Assembly (NCBI GenBank): GCA_018396795.1
Contig: JAGTRH010000051.1
Span: 1 to 8,419, forward strand
Length of the DNA: 8,419 nt
Reading direction: 5' to 3'
Origin: Candidatus Bathyarchaeota archaeon
GTDB taxonomy: Archaea > Thermoproteota > Bathyarchaeia > Bathyarchaeales > B26-1
How positions within the stretch are numbered: the first letter of the stretch is position 1; the number at the start of each line of letters is the position of its first letter. The notes beneath the pieces were generated by a model. That model saw only the letters and a program-made list of their open reading frames with translations, was not told the origin of the DNA and did not search any database. The translations under genes were made by a program, and so were the position numbers. Shown in pieces: positions 1 to 5,793 of the stretch.

Positions 1-29
1 CCGGCTCCGCCAATTATCGCAACAAGCAA
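1..29 (-). CDS. tyrA: Putative prephenate dehydrogenase, first codons only (runs off the window)
   Basis: Only about nine codons are present, reading from the left edge on the minus strand. A TTG at 29-27 lies eight bases after a GGAGG Shine-Dalgarno (complement of 38-42). The translation begins (M)LVAIIGGAG, the opening beta strand and glycine-rich loop of a Rossmann NAD(P) domain, and closely resembles the start of archaeal prephenate dehydrogenases. A second in-frame TTG at 35 is only two bases from the SD and is less likely. The gene follows the chorismate mutase by about 25 bases on the same strand. That fits the tyrosine pathway: mutase makes prephenate and the dehydrogenase converts it to 4-hydroxyphenylpyruvate. 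The Rossmann start is seen directly; the specific enzyme is inferred from context, and other Rossmann proteins remain possible. Confidence 0.5.
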
Positions 30-54
30 ACCCAAAACCTCCAAATTTAAAGCT

Positions 55-360
55 TTACGAAATCTTGAGTTTAGATTTTACGATACCCTGCTGTATACGT
101 TTAGATTCACTTAACAATAAGTCTAGAAGCTTTAGCGAAAAATTTACATCTATGCCGTGCTCCTTGCTAAAATTCACGACTTTTATTTTCAATTCATTTT
201 CAACCAAAGGATCTTCTATAGGCGCATTAATCTGAGCCTTTATCTCACCTATTTTTCTGGCTAAAGCAAGCCTCTCACCGGATAGACGAATTATCTCGAG
301 CGTTAACCTAGCCATCTCATTTCTAATGGCTTTCAAATCTTCATGGCTGCCGGCATTCAA
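55..360 (-). CDS. aroQ: Chorismate mutase, AroQ type (short stand-alone form)
   Basis: This is a single all-helical AroQ domain of 101 residues that converts chorismate to prephenate for phenylalanine and tyrosine synthesis. Numbered from the TTG at 360, its residues align with the E. coli mutase active site: R13 (R11), R30 (R28), K41 (K39), D50 (D48), E54 (E52), S86 (S84) and Q90 (Q88), with spacings kept through E54. The position matching R51 is Val53, an unusual loss. I chose TTG 360 because a GGAGGG Shine-Dalgarno (complement of 367-372) lies six bases upstream. A longer frame from TTG 396 would add 12 residues (MRVAYT...) that encode the SD itself and match nothing in the family. The gene precedes the putative tyrA by 25 bases, probably as one transcript. 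Family assignment is secure; the start is well supported. Confidence 0.85.
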   Translation of the reverse strand: MNAGSHEDLKAIRNEMARLTLEIIRLSGERLALARKIGEIKAQINAPIEDPLVENELKIKVVNFSKEHGIDVNFSLKLLDLLLSESKRIQQGIVKSKLKIS

Positions 361-476
361 GAAGAACCCTCCAAAAGAAGTATATGCCACTCTCAATGTA
401 AAAATCTTGCCGTCGACCGTGATAATACTTAATAATAGTGAAACTTTATAAGTTTAGTTTGGAGGGTAAGTCAAGT
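361..476. promoter_or_regulatory. Divergent promoter region between aroQ and the carbamoyltransferase
   Basis: This 116-base AT-rich gap separates two divergent genes. On the plus strand a GAAA-CTTTATAAG element at 440-452 resembles an archaeal BRE plus TATA box. Initiation about 25 bases downstream would fall near 473, almost at the carbamoyltransferase ATG. A GGAGGG at 461-466, ten bases before that ATG, would serve only if transcription starts further upstream. On the minus strand the stretch 421-437 (TATTATTAAG and following) could be the TATA region for aroQ, giving a leader that contains its GGAGGG. These are pattern matches only. Confidence 0.4.
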
Positions 477-1391
477 ATGCATCTGATAAATTTTAAAGAT
501 TTATCTGGCCAGCAGATTATTGAGATTATAGATAAAGGCATAGAGGTAAAACGTAATCCAAAGAAATACTGTACCTCCTTACGCGGTAGGACTCTAGCTA
601 TGATATTTCAGAAAACATCAACCAGAACAAGAGTATCATTCGAGGTTGCTATGACGCAGATGGGTGGACACGCAATATTTATGGATTGGAGAGCAACAAA
701 CTTTACACTAGCAGATATATACGACGAGACACAATATCTTTCAAGAAATGTTGACTGCATATTAGCTCGGCTATTAAAAAATTCCGATCTTAAAGTTATG
801 GTTGAGGCTTCGCGGGTTCCTGTCATAAATGGATGCGATGAAAAATATCATCCAACCCAAGCGATAGCGGATCTAATAACAATGAAAGAGAAAAAAGGTA
901 CATTGAAGGGGTTAAAACTCGTCTATGTCGGCATACATAATAATGTATGTAATTCTCTGATTGAAGCGTGTACAAAAGTCGGGATCGAAATAACTACTAT
1001 AACGCCAATTTTTAATGAGCCATCAAGAGATGATGAGCTTCTCGAGGAAGCTAAGAAAACCGGACACTGGAAAACTACGCTAGATCTAAAAGAAGCTGTT
1101 AAAGATGCAGATTTCATCTACACAGATACGTGGGTTGACATGGAATTCTTTCTGGACCCAAGGTACATTGAAGAAAGGGAAAGGCGTGTAAAGCTAATGA
1201 TGCCATACCAGCTAAATAAGGAGAATTTGGCTGGTAGTAATGCATTAATAATGCATGACATGCCGATTCACCGTGGATATGAAATAAGTCCGGATGTGAT
1301 TGAGGATCCAAGGTCAATAATATATGAGCAAAGTGAGAACAGATTGTATTCAGCCAAGGCGATATTGTTAAAGCTTCTAGGTAAATTCTGA
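477..1391 (+). CDS. Ornithine/aspartate carbamoyltransferase family protein, substrate uncertain (OTCase-like paralog)
   Basis: This 304-residue protein has the two-domain transcarbamylase fold. The carbamoyl-phosphate site is intact: STRTR at residues 48-52, HPTQ at 125-128 and the late arginine in ENRL (R289). The NN pair at 155-156, the aspartate of the DxW motif (D217) and HRG at 265-267 are also of OTCase type. The two places that read the amine substrate differ: the usual HCLP is HDMP (260-263), and the SMG loop after DxW is DME (221-223). The protein is therefore a transcarbamylase, but ornithine is not assured; an ornithine analogue or another amine is possible. No arginine genes are adjacent. 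ATG 477 is chosen because the protein then begins at the usual family position (MHLINFKDLS) and GGAGGG lies ten bases upstream. A GTG at 438 would extend the protein through the TATA-like and SD sequence. Confidence 0.8.
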   Translation: MHLINFKDLSGQQIIEIIDKGIEVKRNPKKYCTSLRGRTLAMIFQKTSTRTRVSFEVAMTQMGGHAIFMDWRATNFTLADIYDETQYLSRNVDCILARLLKNSDLKVMVEASRVPVINGCDEKYHPTQAIADLITMKEKKGTLKGLKLVYVGIHNNVCNSLIEACTKVGIEITTITPIFNEPSRDDELLEEAKKTGHWKTTLDLKEAVKDADFIYTDTWVDMEFFLDPRYIEERERRVKLMMPYQLNKENLAGSNALIMHDMPIHRGYEISPDVIEDPRSIIYEQSENRLYSAKAILLKLLGKF

Positions 1392-1449
1392 AAATATTTG
1401 TTTTAAGGTAAAGCTAATTAATAAACTTCAGAAAACATTTTTCGCCCAT

Positions 1450-1478
1450 AATCCTTAAATAATTCAGCTTAATCCAGT
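1450..1478 (+). promoter_or_regulatory. Probable promoter of rpsG, leaderless type
   Basis: A CTTAAATAA TATA-like box at 1454-1462 lies about 21 bases (centre to A of ATG) before the S7 start, so the transcript would begin at or next to the start codon. No Shine-Dalgarno is visible in 1455-1478. Together these suggest leaderless translation. The rest of the gap (1392-1449) holds only a short T run at 1438-1442 that may end the upstream transcript. Confidence 0.45.
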
Positions 1479-2081
1479 ATGTCTAAGTTAGGTGAAAAAG
1501 CATTGAGTGAGGATTACAAAAAGTATTTACTCTTCGAAAAGTGGAGTTTCGAAGGCATAGAAGTGATGGACCCAGGACTTAAGAGATATATTTCACTTAA
1601 ACCCATTATTATACCACACTCTATGGGTAGGCATGAACATCATAGGTTTGCTAAGGCTGAAGTAAATATTGTTGAGAGACTCGTAAACCAACTTATGCGT
1701 CCAGGAAAGAACGCCGGTAAGAAGGCTAGGGCAATAAAATTCTTGAAGAACACTTTTGAGATCATATATCTCCAAACTGGCAGGAATCCCATTGAAGTTC
1801 TTGTTAGAGCGATCGAGAATGCCGCACCATGCGAGGATACCACAAGAATTATGTACGGTGGGATAGTTTACCATCAAGCTGTTGACATATCGCCTCAAAG
1901 AAGAGTTGATCTAGCTCTGCGCCACATCGCTGAAGGCGCGAGGATAGCTGCGTTCAGCAACCCCAAACCATTCGAGGAATGTTTAGCTGAGGAAATAATT
2001 CTAGCAGCAAATAAAGATCTTAAGAGTTATGCTATACAAAGAAGAAATGAGATGGAAAGAATAGCATTACACGCCCGCTAG
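1479..2081 (+). CDS. rpsG: Small ribosomal subunit protein uS7, archaeal type
   Basis: The product is a 200-residue archaeal/eukaryotic-type uS7, a primary binder of the 3' domain of 16S rRNA that sits at the head of the 30S subunit near the E site. Clear family blocks include DPGLKRYI (residues 32-39), HSMGRHEH (47-54), a [10 protein letters not shown] segment, a [18 protein letters not shown] block, TTRIMYGG, and [19 protein letters not shown]. The C-terminal helix ends ERIALHAR, as in archaeal homologues. The length is normal and the gene is intact. In many archaea rpsG sits with rpsL (uS12) and elongation factor 1A. Here the upstream neighbour is a carbamoyltransferase and the downstream neighbour is fwdA, so it appears to be transcribed alone. 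ATG 1479 has no SD. The stop is TAG. Confidence 0.97.
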   Translation: MSKLGEKALSEDYKKYLLFEKWSFEGIEVMDPGLKRYISLKPIIIPHSMGRHEHHRFAKAEVNIVERLVNQLMRPGKNAGKKARAIKFLKNTFEIIYLQTGRNPIEVLVRAIENAAPCEDTTRIMYGGIVYHQAVDISPQRRVDLALRHIAEGARIAAFSNPKPFEECLAEEIILAANKDLKSYAIQRRNEMERIALHAR

Positions 2082-2106
2082 CTCTATTTGCCGCCAACCC
2101 AAAATG

Positions 2107-2132
2107 TATTTTACTTCTCTTCTCCTTCATTT
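2107..2132 (+). terminator. Pyrimidine-rich probable terminator after rpsG
   Basis: A T- and C-rich tract beginning 25 bases after the rpsG stop matches the oligo-T signals used by archaeal RNA polymerase. No hairpin precedes it. The assignment rests on composition and position only. Confidence 0.4.
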
Positions 2133-2140
2133 AGCAATAG

Positions 2141-2206
2141 TTAAATAAGTTTAAAAACTAAATTTTAGAAATTTGTGTAATTAATGCTCTTTGGAAGAGT
2201 TCGGTT
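2141..2206 (+). promoter_or_regulatory. Promoter and leader of the fwdA-fwdC-mch cluster
   Basis: TATA-like boxes occur at 2141-2149 (TTAAATAAG) and 2149-2158 (GTTTAAAAAC). Initiation about 25 bases downstream would leave a leader of roughly 25-35 bases. A GGAAGAG purine stretch at 2193-2199, seven bases before ATG 2207, is the likely though imperfect Shine-Dalgarno. It lies in a small potential hairpin (CTCTT 2187-2191, loop TGG, AAGAG 2195-2199). No other gene or structure is seen in 2082-2206. Confidence 0.4.
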
Positions 2207-3895
2207 ATGAGCTTGCTCGTAAAAAATGGTTTCGTTTATGATCCCTTAAACGGGATTGACGGGGAAGTCATGGATATAGCCGTTGAGAACGGACGAATAG
2301 TTGAGAAGATTGATGAGCATAGAGCGCAGATTATTGATGCCTCAGGAATGATAGTCATGCCAGGAGGAGTTGACATACATTCCCATATAGCTGGATCAGA
2401 AGTTAACTCCGGAAGACTTCTAAGACCTGAAGATCACGCCTATGATTTCGAATATAGGACGTCGATTACTAGGTCTGGAGTTGGTCGTTCTATTCCCTCA
2501 ACATTTACAACGGGTTACAGATATACGCGTATGGGTTATACGATGATTTGTAATCCTTCAATGCCGCCTCTGGAGGCGAGACATACGCATGAGGAACTTG
2601 AGGATACGCCCATAGTTGACAAGGCAACATTTCCACTTCTGGGAGATTGGTGGTTTGTTTTAGAATATCTGAGGGATGGTTTGATTAAGGAGTGCGCTGA
2701 GCACGTTGCGTGGATGATAATGGCGACTAAAGGCTACGCGATTAAAATAGTTAACCCTGGAGGTTTAGAAGCATGGGGTTTCGGTAGAAATGTTAAGGAC
2801 ATAGATGACCCAGTCCCATATTTTAATGTAACTCCTAGGGAAATTATTCGCGGGTTATGTATAGTGAATAATATTCTCAATTTGCCACACGCAATACACG
2901 TTCATACGAATAGGCTTGGACAACCAGGTAATTATTCCACGACCATTAAAACAATGGATTGCGTATCGGATCTATCTTATCCAAATAGACCCACTATTCA
3001 CATTACACATTGCCAATTCAGTGCTTTTAAAGGTGATAGCTGGCGTGATATGAAAACTGGAGCTGAAGAGATAGCCAAATATGTTAATGGACATAATCAC
3101 GTCACGCTGGATATGGGTCAAGTTATTTTTACAGATACAACTACGATGACGGCTGATGGACCTTGGCAATACACACTTTATGAGCTTAGCGGAAACAAAT
3201 GGGTTAACCATGACGTTGAAACTGAAACAAGTTCAGGTATAGTTCCTTTTAGATATAGGCGGAAGAGTTATGTACATGCAACAATGTGGTCTATTGGACT
3301 TGAGTTGGCCCTCCTTATAAATGATCCCTGGAAAATTTATCTGACTACTGATCATCCGAATGGAGGGCCATTTACAGCATACCCTAAGGTAATATCTTGG
3401 TTAATGAGCCGAAAAGCGAGGGAACAAACCCTCAAGAAGATCAACAGAAAGGCCAGGGCGAGATCGCTGCTCCCAAGCATAGATAGAGAGTTTACATTTT
3501 ATGAGATAGCAATCGTTACTAGAGCTGGGCAAGCAAAAGCATTGGGCTTAAAGTTTAAGGGGCATTTAGGCATCAATGCTGATGCTGACATAGCAATTTA
3601 TGATATCAATCCAAAGAAGATCGATCCGTCTACCAATTATAAAATCATTCGCAAAGCCTTCTCAAAGGCAGCTTACACTATAAAAGGTGGAAAGATAGTT
3701 GTTAAAAATGGAGAAGTAGTTAAAGTTGCGAATGGAATGACTTACTGGATAAAATTTGAGCCATCTCTCTCAACCAACTCGATTGATTTAAAAAGAAAAT
3801 TCCGTGAGTATTGGACTGTTGAGTTTGATAACTACTTTATTCCAGAAGAATATCTTAAGGTCTCAAAGCCAATAATGGTTAGAGCGGGGGTGTAG
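2207..3895 (+). CDS. fwdA: Formylmethanofuran dehydrogenase subunit A (metal-dependent amidohydrolase)
   Basis: The product is 562 residues, normal for FwdA/FmdA/FhcA. In the methanogen complex this subunit carries a binuclear zinc site and condenses formate with methanofuran (or hydrolyses formylmethanofuran in the reverse direction). Expected ligands are all present: H58 and H60 in DIHSHIAG, the lysine that is carboxylated in the family (K180 in IKIVNPGG), H231/H233 in IHVHTN, H265/H268 in IHITHC, and D382 in TTDHPNGGPF. The signature GRLLRPEDH at 69-77 separates it from dihydroorotase, urease and hydantoinase relatives. No signal peptide or membrane segment is seen, so it should be cytoplasmic. 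It begins the cluster with fwdC and mch. The stop is TAG, and fwdC continues in the same reading frame immediately after it. The C-terminus ends at about the usual place. Confidence 0.95.
   Translation: MSLLVKNGFVYDPLNGIDGEVMDIAVENGRIVEKIDEHRAQIIDASGMIVMPGGVDIHSHIAGSEVNSGRLLRPEDHAYDFEYRTSITRSGVGRSIPSTFTTGYRYTRMGYTMICNPSMPPLEARHTHEELEDTPIVDKATFPLLGDWWFVLEYLRDGLIKECAEHVAWMIMATKGYAIKIVNPGGLEAWGFGRNVKDIDDPVPYFNVTPREIIRGLCIVNNILNLPHAIHVHTNRLGQPGNYSTTIKTMDCVSDLSYPNRPTIHITHCQFSAFKGDSWRDMKTGAEEIAKYVNGHNHVTLDMGQVIFTDTTTMTADGPWQYTLYELSGNKWVNHDVETETSSGIVPFRYRRKSYVHATMWSIGLELALLINDPWKIYLTTDHPNGGPFTAYPKVISWLMSRKAREQTLKKINRKARARSLLPSIDREFTFYEIAIVTRAGQAKALGLKFKGHLGINADADIAIYDINPKKIDPSTNYKIIRKAFSKAAYTIKGGKIVVKNGEVVKVANGMTYWIKFEPSLSTNSIDLKRKFREYWTVEFDNYFIPEEYLKVSKPIMVRAGV
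3886..3892 (+). promoter_or_regulatory. Shine-Dalgarno for fwdC inside the end of fwdA
   Basis: GGGGGTG can pair with the conserved archaeal anti-SD (CACCTCC in DNA letters) over seven positions with one G-U wobble. It lies six bases before ATA 3899 and nine before ATC 3902. It would be useless for GTG 3995, about 100 bases away. This site supports a fwdC start right after the fwdA stop. Confidence 0.5.
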
Positions 3896-3898
3896 AAT

Positions 3899-4723
3899 AT
3901 AATCTTCCAAGTTATTCCAAAATACAAGTTTAAAGTTCCCGTTTACGCCGATTGTGTATCCCCAGACATTTTTGACGGAAAGAGTTTAGAGGAAGTGCTA
4001 AAACTAAAAGTCTGGGAAGGCAATAAAAGCCGCATTTTAAGCGATCTATTCGATGTAAAACTTGAACAGGAAACAAGGGACAATAATATTACAATAAATC
4101 TTATAGGCGATTTCAGCAAGGTCCGAAGAATTGGAGCGAACATGACAAAGGGAAAAATTATTGTGGATGGGAATGTGGGCATGCATTTAGGTGAAGGGAT
4201 GAAGGGCGGTGAGATAATCGTTAACGGCCATGCTGATTCATGGGTTGGAGGTTCGATAAGAGGTGGAAAAATTGAGGTTAAGGGTTCAGCAGGAGATTAT
4301 ATTGGCGCACCATACCGTGGGAGCATTGACGGTATGAGTGGTGGTTTAATTGTTGTACGAGGTGATGCTGGCAGAGAAGTTGGGTGCTTAATGAGGGGTG
4401 GGGTAATCAGAATGTATGGTTCAACTAAGCACTTCGGTGGGGTAAACATGAGTGAGGGAACAATATTAGTTCATGGAAATTGCGCTGGTAAGGCTGGTGG
4501 TGGAATGAGGAATGGGAGAATAGTGATATGTGGTTATATTCCATCTATTCTTCCAACATTTACACTAGATAGCATAAGACCTAATGTTGATATTGAAGGT
4601 GAAAAAATAAGCGGTCCCTTCTATCGTTTCATGGGCGATATTGCCGATAACGGTGAAGGAAAACTCTTTATATCAAAATTAAGAAATCCGCATTTATCTT
4701 TTTACGAGAAATACCTTGAGTAG
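3899..4723 (+). CDS. fwdC: Formylmethanofuran dehydrogenase subunit C (beta-helix subunit), apparent non-canonical start
   Basis: FwdC is the glycine-rich right-handed beta-helix subunit of formylmethanofuran dehydrogenase, related to the C-terminal domain of glutamate synthase. About seven GxxxxxG-type turns are visible, for example GANMTKGKIIVDG, GEGMKGGEIIVNG, GGSIRGGKIEVKG and GGGMRNGRIVICG. The only canonical start in the 5' part is GTG 3995 (242 residues). However, the frame is open back to the fwdA stop and encodes typical family sequence upstream (KVPVYADCVSPDIF, GKSLEEV). Counting from ATA 3899 gives 274 residues, close to the usual length, with an SD at 3886-3892. No ATG, GTG or TTG lies between 3896 and 3994, so ATA 3899 or ATC 3902 is the likely start. 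A sequencing error is the main alternative. The gene is in frame with fwdA; its TAG stop lies just before the mch ATG. Confidence 0.88.
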   Translation: MIFQVIPKYKFKVPVYADCVSPDIFDGKSLEEVLKLKVWEGNKSRILSDLFDVKLEQETRDNNITINLIGDFSKVRRIGANMTKGKIIVDGNVGMHLGEGMKGGEIIVNGHADSWVGGSIRGGKIEVKGSAGDYIGAPYRGSIDGMSGGLIVVRGDAGREVGCLMRGGVIRMYGSTKHFGGVNMSEGTILVHGNCAGKAGGGMRNGRIVICGYIPSILPTFTLDSIRPNVDIEGEKISGPFYRFMGDIADNGEGKLFISKLRNPHLSFYEKYLE

Positions 4724-4733
4724 AGTGAGTGAC

Positions 4734-5699
4734 ATGCATGTTCCAAGCGTAAATAGAGAAGCTGCAAAAATCGTTAAAGAAATCTGCAACAATCCGGATA
4801 AATATAATGTTATTATTGAAAGAAGCAATTTAGGAGCGTATGTTATTGATGCTGGAGTAAAAGCTGAAGGAGGATTTCTTGTAGGAGAGTTAATAACAAG
4901 AATCTGCTTGGGTGGACTTGGCGAAACCTATCTATCGTTAATACAAATGGGTGGTATGCAATTTCCATTAATAAACGTTTACACAGATTATCCGTCGACT
5001 TCGACACTAGGTTCGCAGATGGCTGGTTGGAAGATTAAGGTCGGTGAGTATACGGCTATGGGTTCTGGACCAGCTAGGGCTCTTGCCTTAAAGCCCAAAA
5101 ACATATACGAGAAGATAAATTACAGGGATGAATCGAGCGAGGCCGTGATAGTATTGGAGACATCAAAAAAACCGCCCGAGGAAGCAATTAAAGTGATCGC
5201 TGATTCATGCCGCATCACCCCCGAAAACTTATTCGTAATAGTTACTCCGACATCCTCTATTGCTGGTTTAACGCAGGTTTCAGGTAGGATTATAGAAGTT
5301 GGCATGTATAAGCTTGTTGAGCTTGGTTTAGACCCTAAAATTGTACTTTATGCTTTTGGTCAAGCGCCCATTTTACCAGTGCATCCAAACGATATTGAGT
5401 CGATGGGTAGGGCAAATGACTCAATATTATATGGTGGCTCCGCATACTATATTTTAAGTCACCCTGATGACGAGTATTTAAAAGGAATAGTTGAGGAAGC
5501 TGTCTCATCTGCTTCAAAGGATTATGGAAAAACATTTGCGGAAATATTTAGGGAATCTGGTCAAGACTTTTATAAAATTGATCCTAAAATATTTGCTCCA
5601 GCAAAAATCACGATCGTGAACAAGAAAACTGGTAAAACATTTACTGCTGGAAGAGTGGATGTAAAGATTCTGTTAAGATCTATTGGGTTATCCTTGTAA
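4734..5699 (+). CDS. mch: Methenyltetrahydromethanopterin cyclohydrolase
   Basis: Mch is a cytoplasmic enzyme that interconverts 5-formyl-H4MPT and 5,10-methenyl-H4MPT in methanogenesis, the archaeal Wood-Ljungdahl branch and formaldehyde oxidation. From ATG 4734 it is 321 residues, the usual length. Recognisable blocks are GAYVIDAGV (34-42), RICLGGLGETYLS (56-68), DYPSTSTLGSQMAGW (85-99), YTAMGSGPARALA (106-118) and the catalytic-region motif SGRIIEVG (183-190). In that motif R185 and E188 match the arginine and glutamate described as catalytic in Archaeoglobus Mch. The C-terminus FAPAKITIVN...GRVDVKIL is typical. TTG 4716 and GTG 4725 are in-frame alternatives, but ATG 4734 gives the standard start (MHVPSVNREA). 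No strong SD is seen. The ten-base gap from fwdC implies co-transcription and perhaps translational coupling. Confidence 0.95.
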   Translation: MHVPSVNREAAKIVKEICNNPDKYNVIIERSNLGAYVIDAGVKAEGGFLVGELITRICLGGLGETYLSLIQMGGMQFPLINVYTDYPSTSTLGSQMAGWKIKVGEYTAMGSGPARALALKPKNIYEKINYRDESSEAVIVLETSKKPPEEAIKVIADSCRITPENLFVIVTPTSSIAGLTQVSGRIIEVGMYKLVELGLDPKIVLYAFGQAPILPVHPNDIESMGRANDSILYGGSAYYILSHPDDEYLKGIVEEAVSSASKDYGKTFAEIFRESGQDFYKIDPKIFAPAKITIVNKKTGKTFTAGRVDVKILLRSIGLSL

Positions 5700-5702
5700 A
5701 TA

Positions 5703-5722
5703 TTATTTTATTCTTTCCCTTT
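5703..5722 (+). terminator. T-rich probable terminator after mch
   Basis: A T/C-rich tract starts four bases after the mch stop and has no hairpin. It resembles archaeal oligo-T termination signals and would end the fwdA-fwdC-mch transcript. Confidence 0.4.
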
Positions 5723-5743
5723 AATATAAGGCTCTCATGTATT

Positions 5744-5787
5744 GAAATATTTATTTTGCTCTCAAAAGCAGTTATCTATAAGGAGGT
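5744..5787 (+). promoter_or_regulatory. Promoter and Shine-Dalgarno of the Gfo/Idh/MocA gene
   Basis: AATATTTATT at 5746-5755 is a TATA-like box; initiation near 5776 would give a short leader. AGGAGG at 5781-5786 is a near-consensus SD. It is only one base from ATG 5788 but seven bases from TTG 5794, which argues that TTG is the start used. Confidence 0.5.
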
Positions 5788-5793
5788 ATGTCT

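Noticed and set aside
477..1391. Aspartate carbamoyltransferase (pyrB)
   Set aside because: The active-site motif is HDMP with HRG following, and a DxW motif is present, as in OTCases; the aspartate enzyme has HPLPR.
1593..1898. Minus-strand open frames inside rpsG
   Set aside because: They lie wholly within a clear ribosomal protein gene, resemble nothing, and have no ribosome site of note.
3893..3895. Amber codon between fwdA and fwdC read as pyrrolysine, giving a FwdA-FwdC fusion
   Set aside because: TAG also ends rpsG, fwdC and the frhB-like gene at family-normal positions in this window, FwdA ends near its usual C-terminus, and a good SD sits just before. Readthrough is kept only as a minor alternative.
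2207..3895. Reading the 562-residue amidohydrolase as dihydroorotase or hydantoinase, paired with the carbamoyltransferase in pyrimidine metabolism
   Set aside because: The GRLLRPEDH, IKIVNPGG and TTDHPNGGPF blocks are specific to FwdA, and fwdC and mch follow directly.
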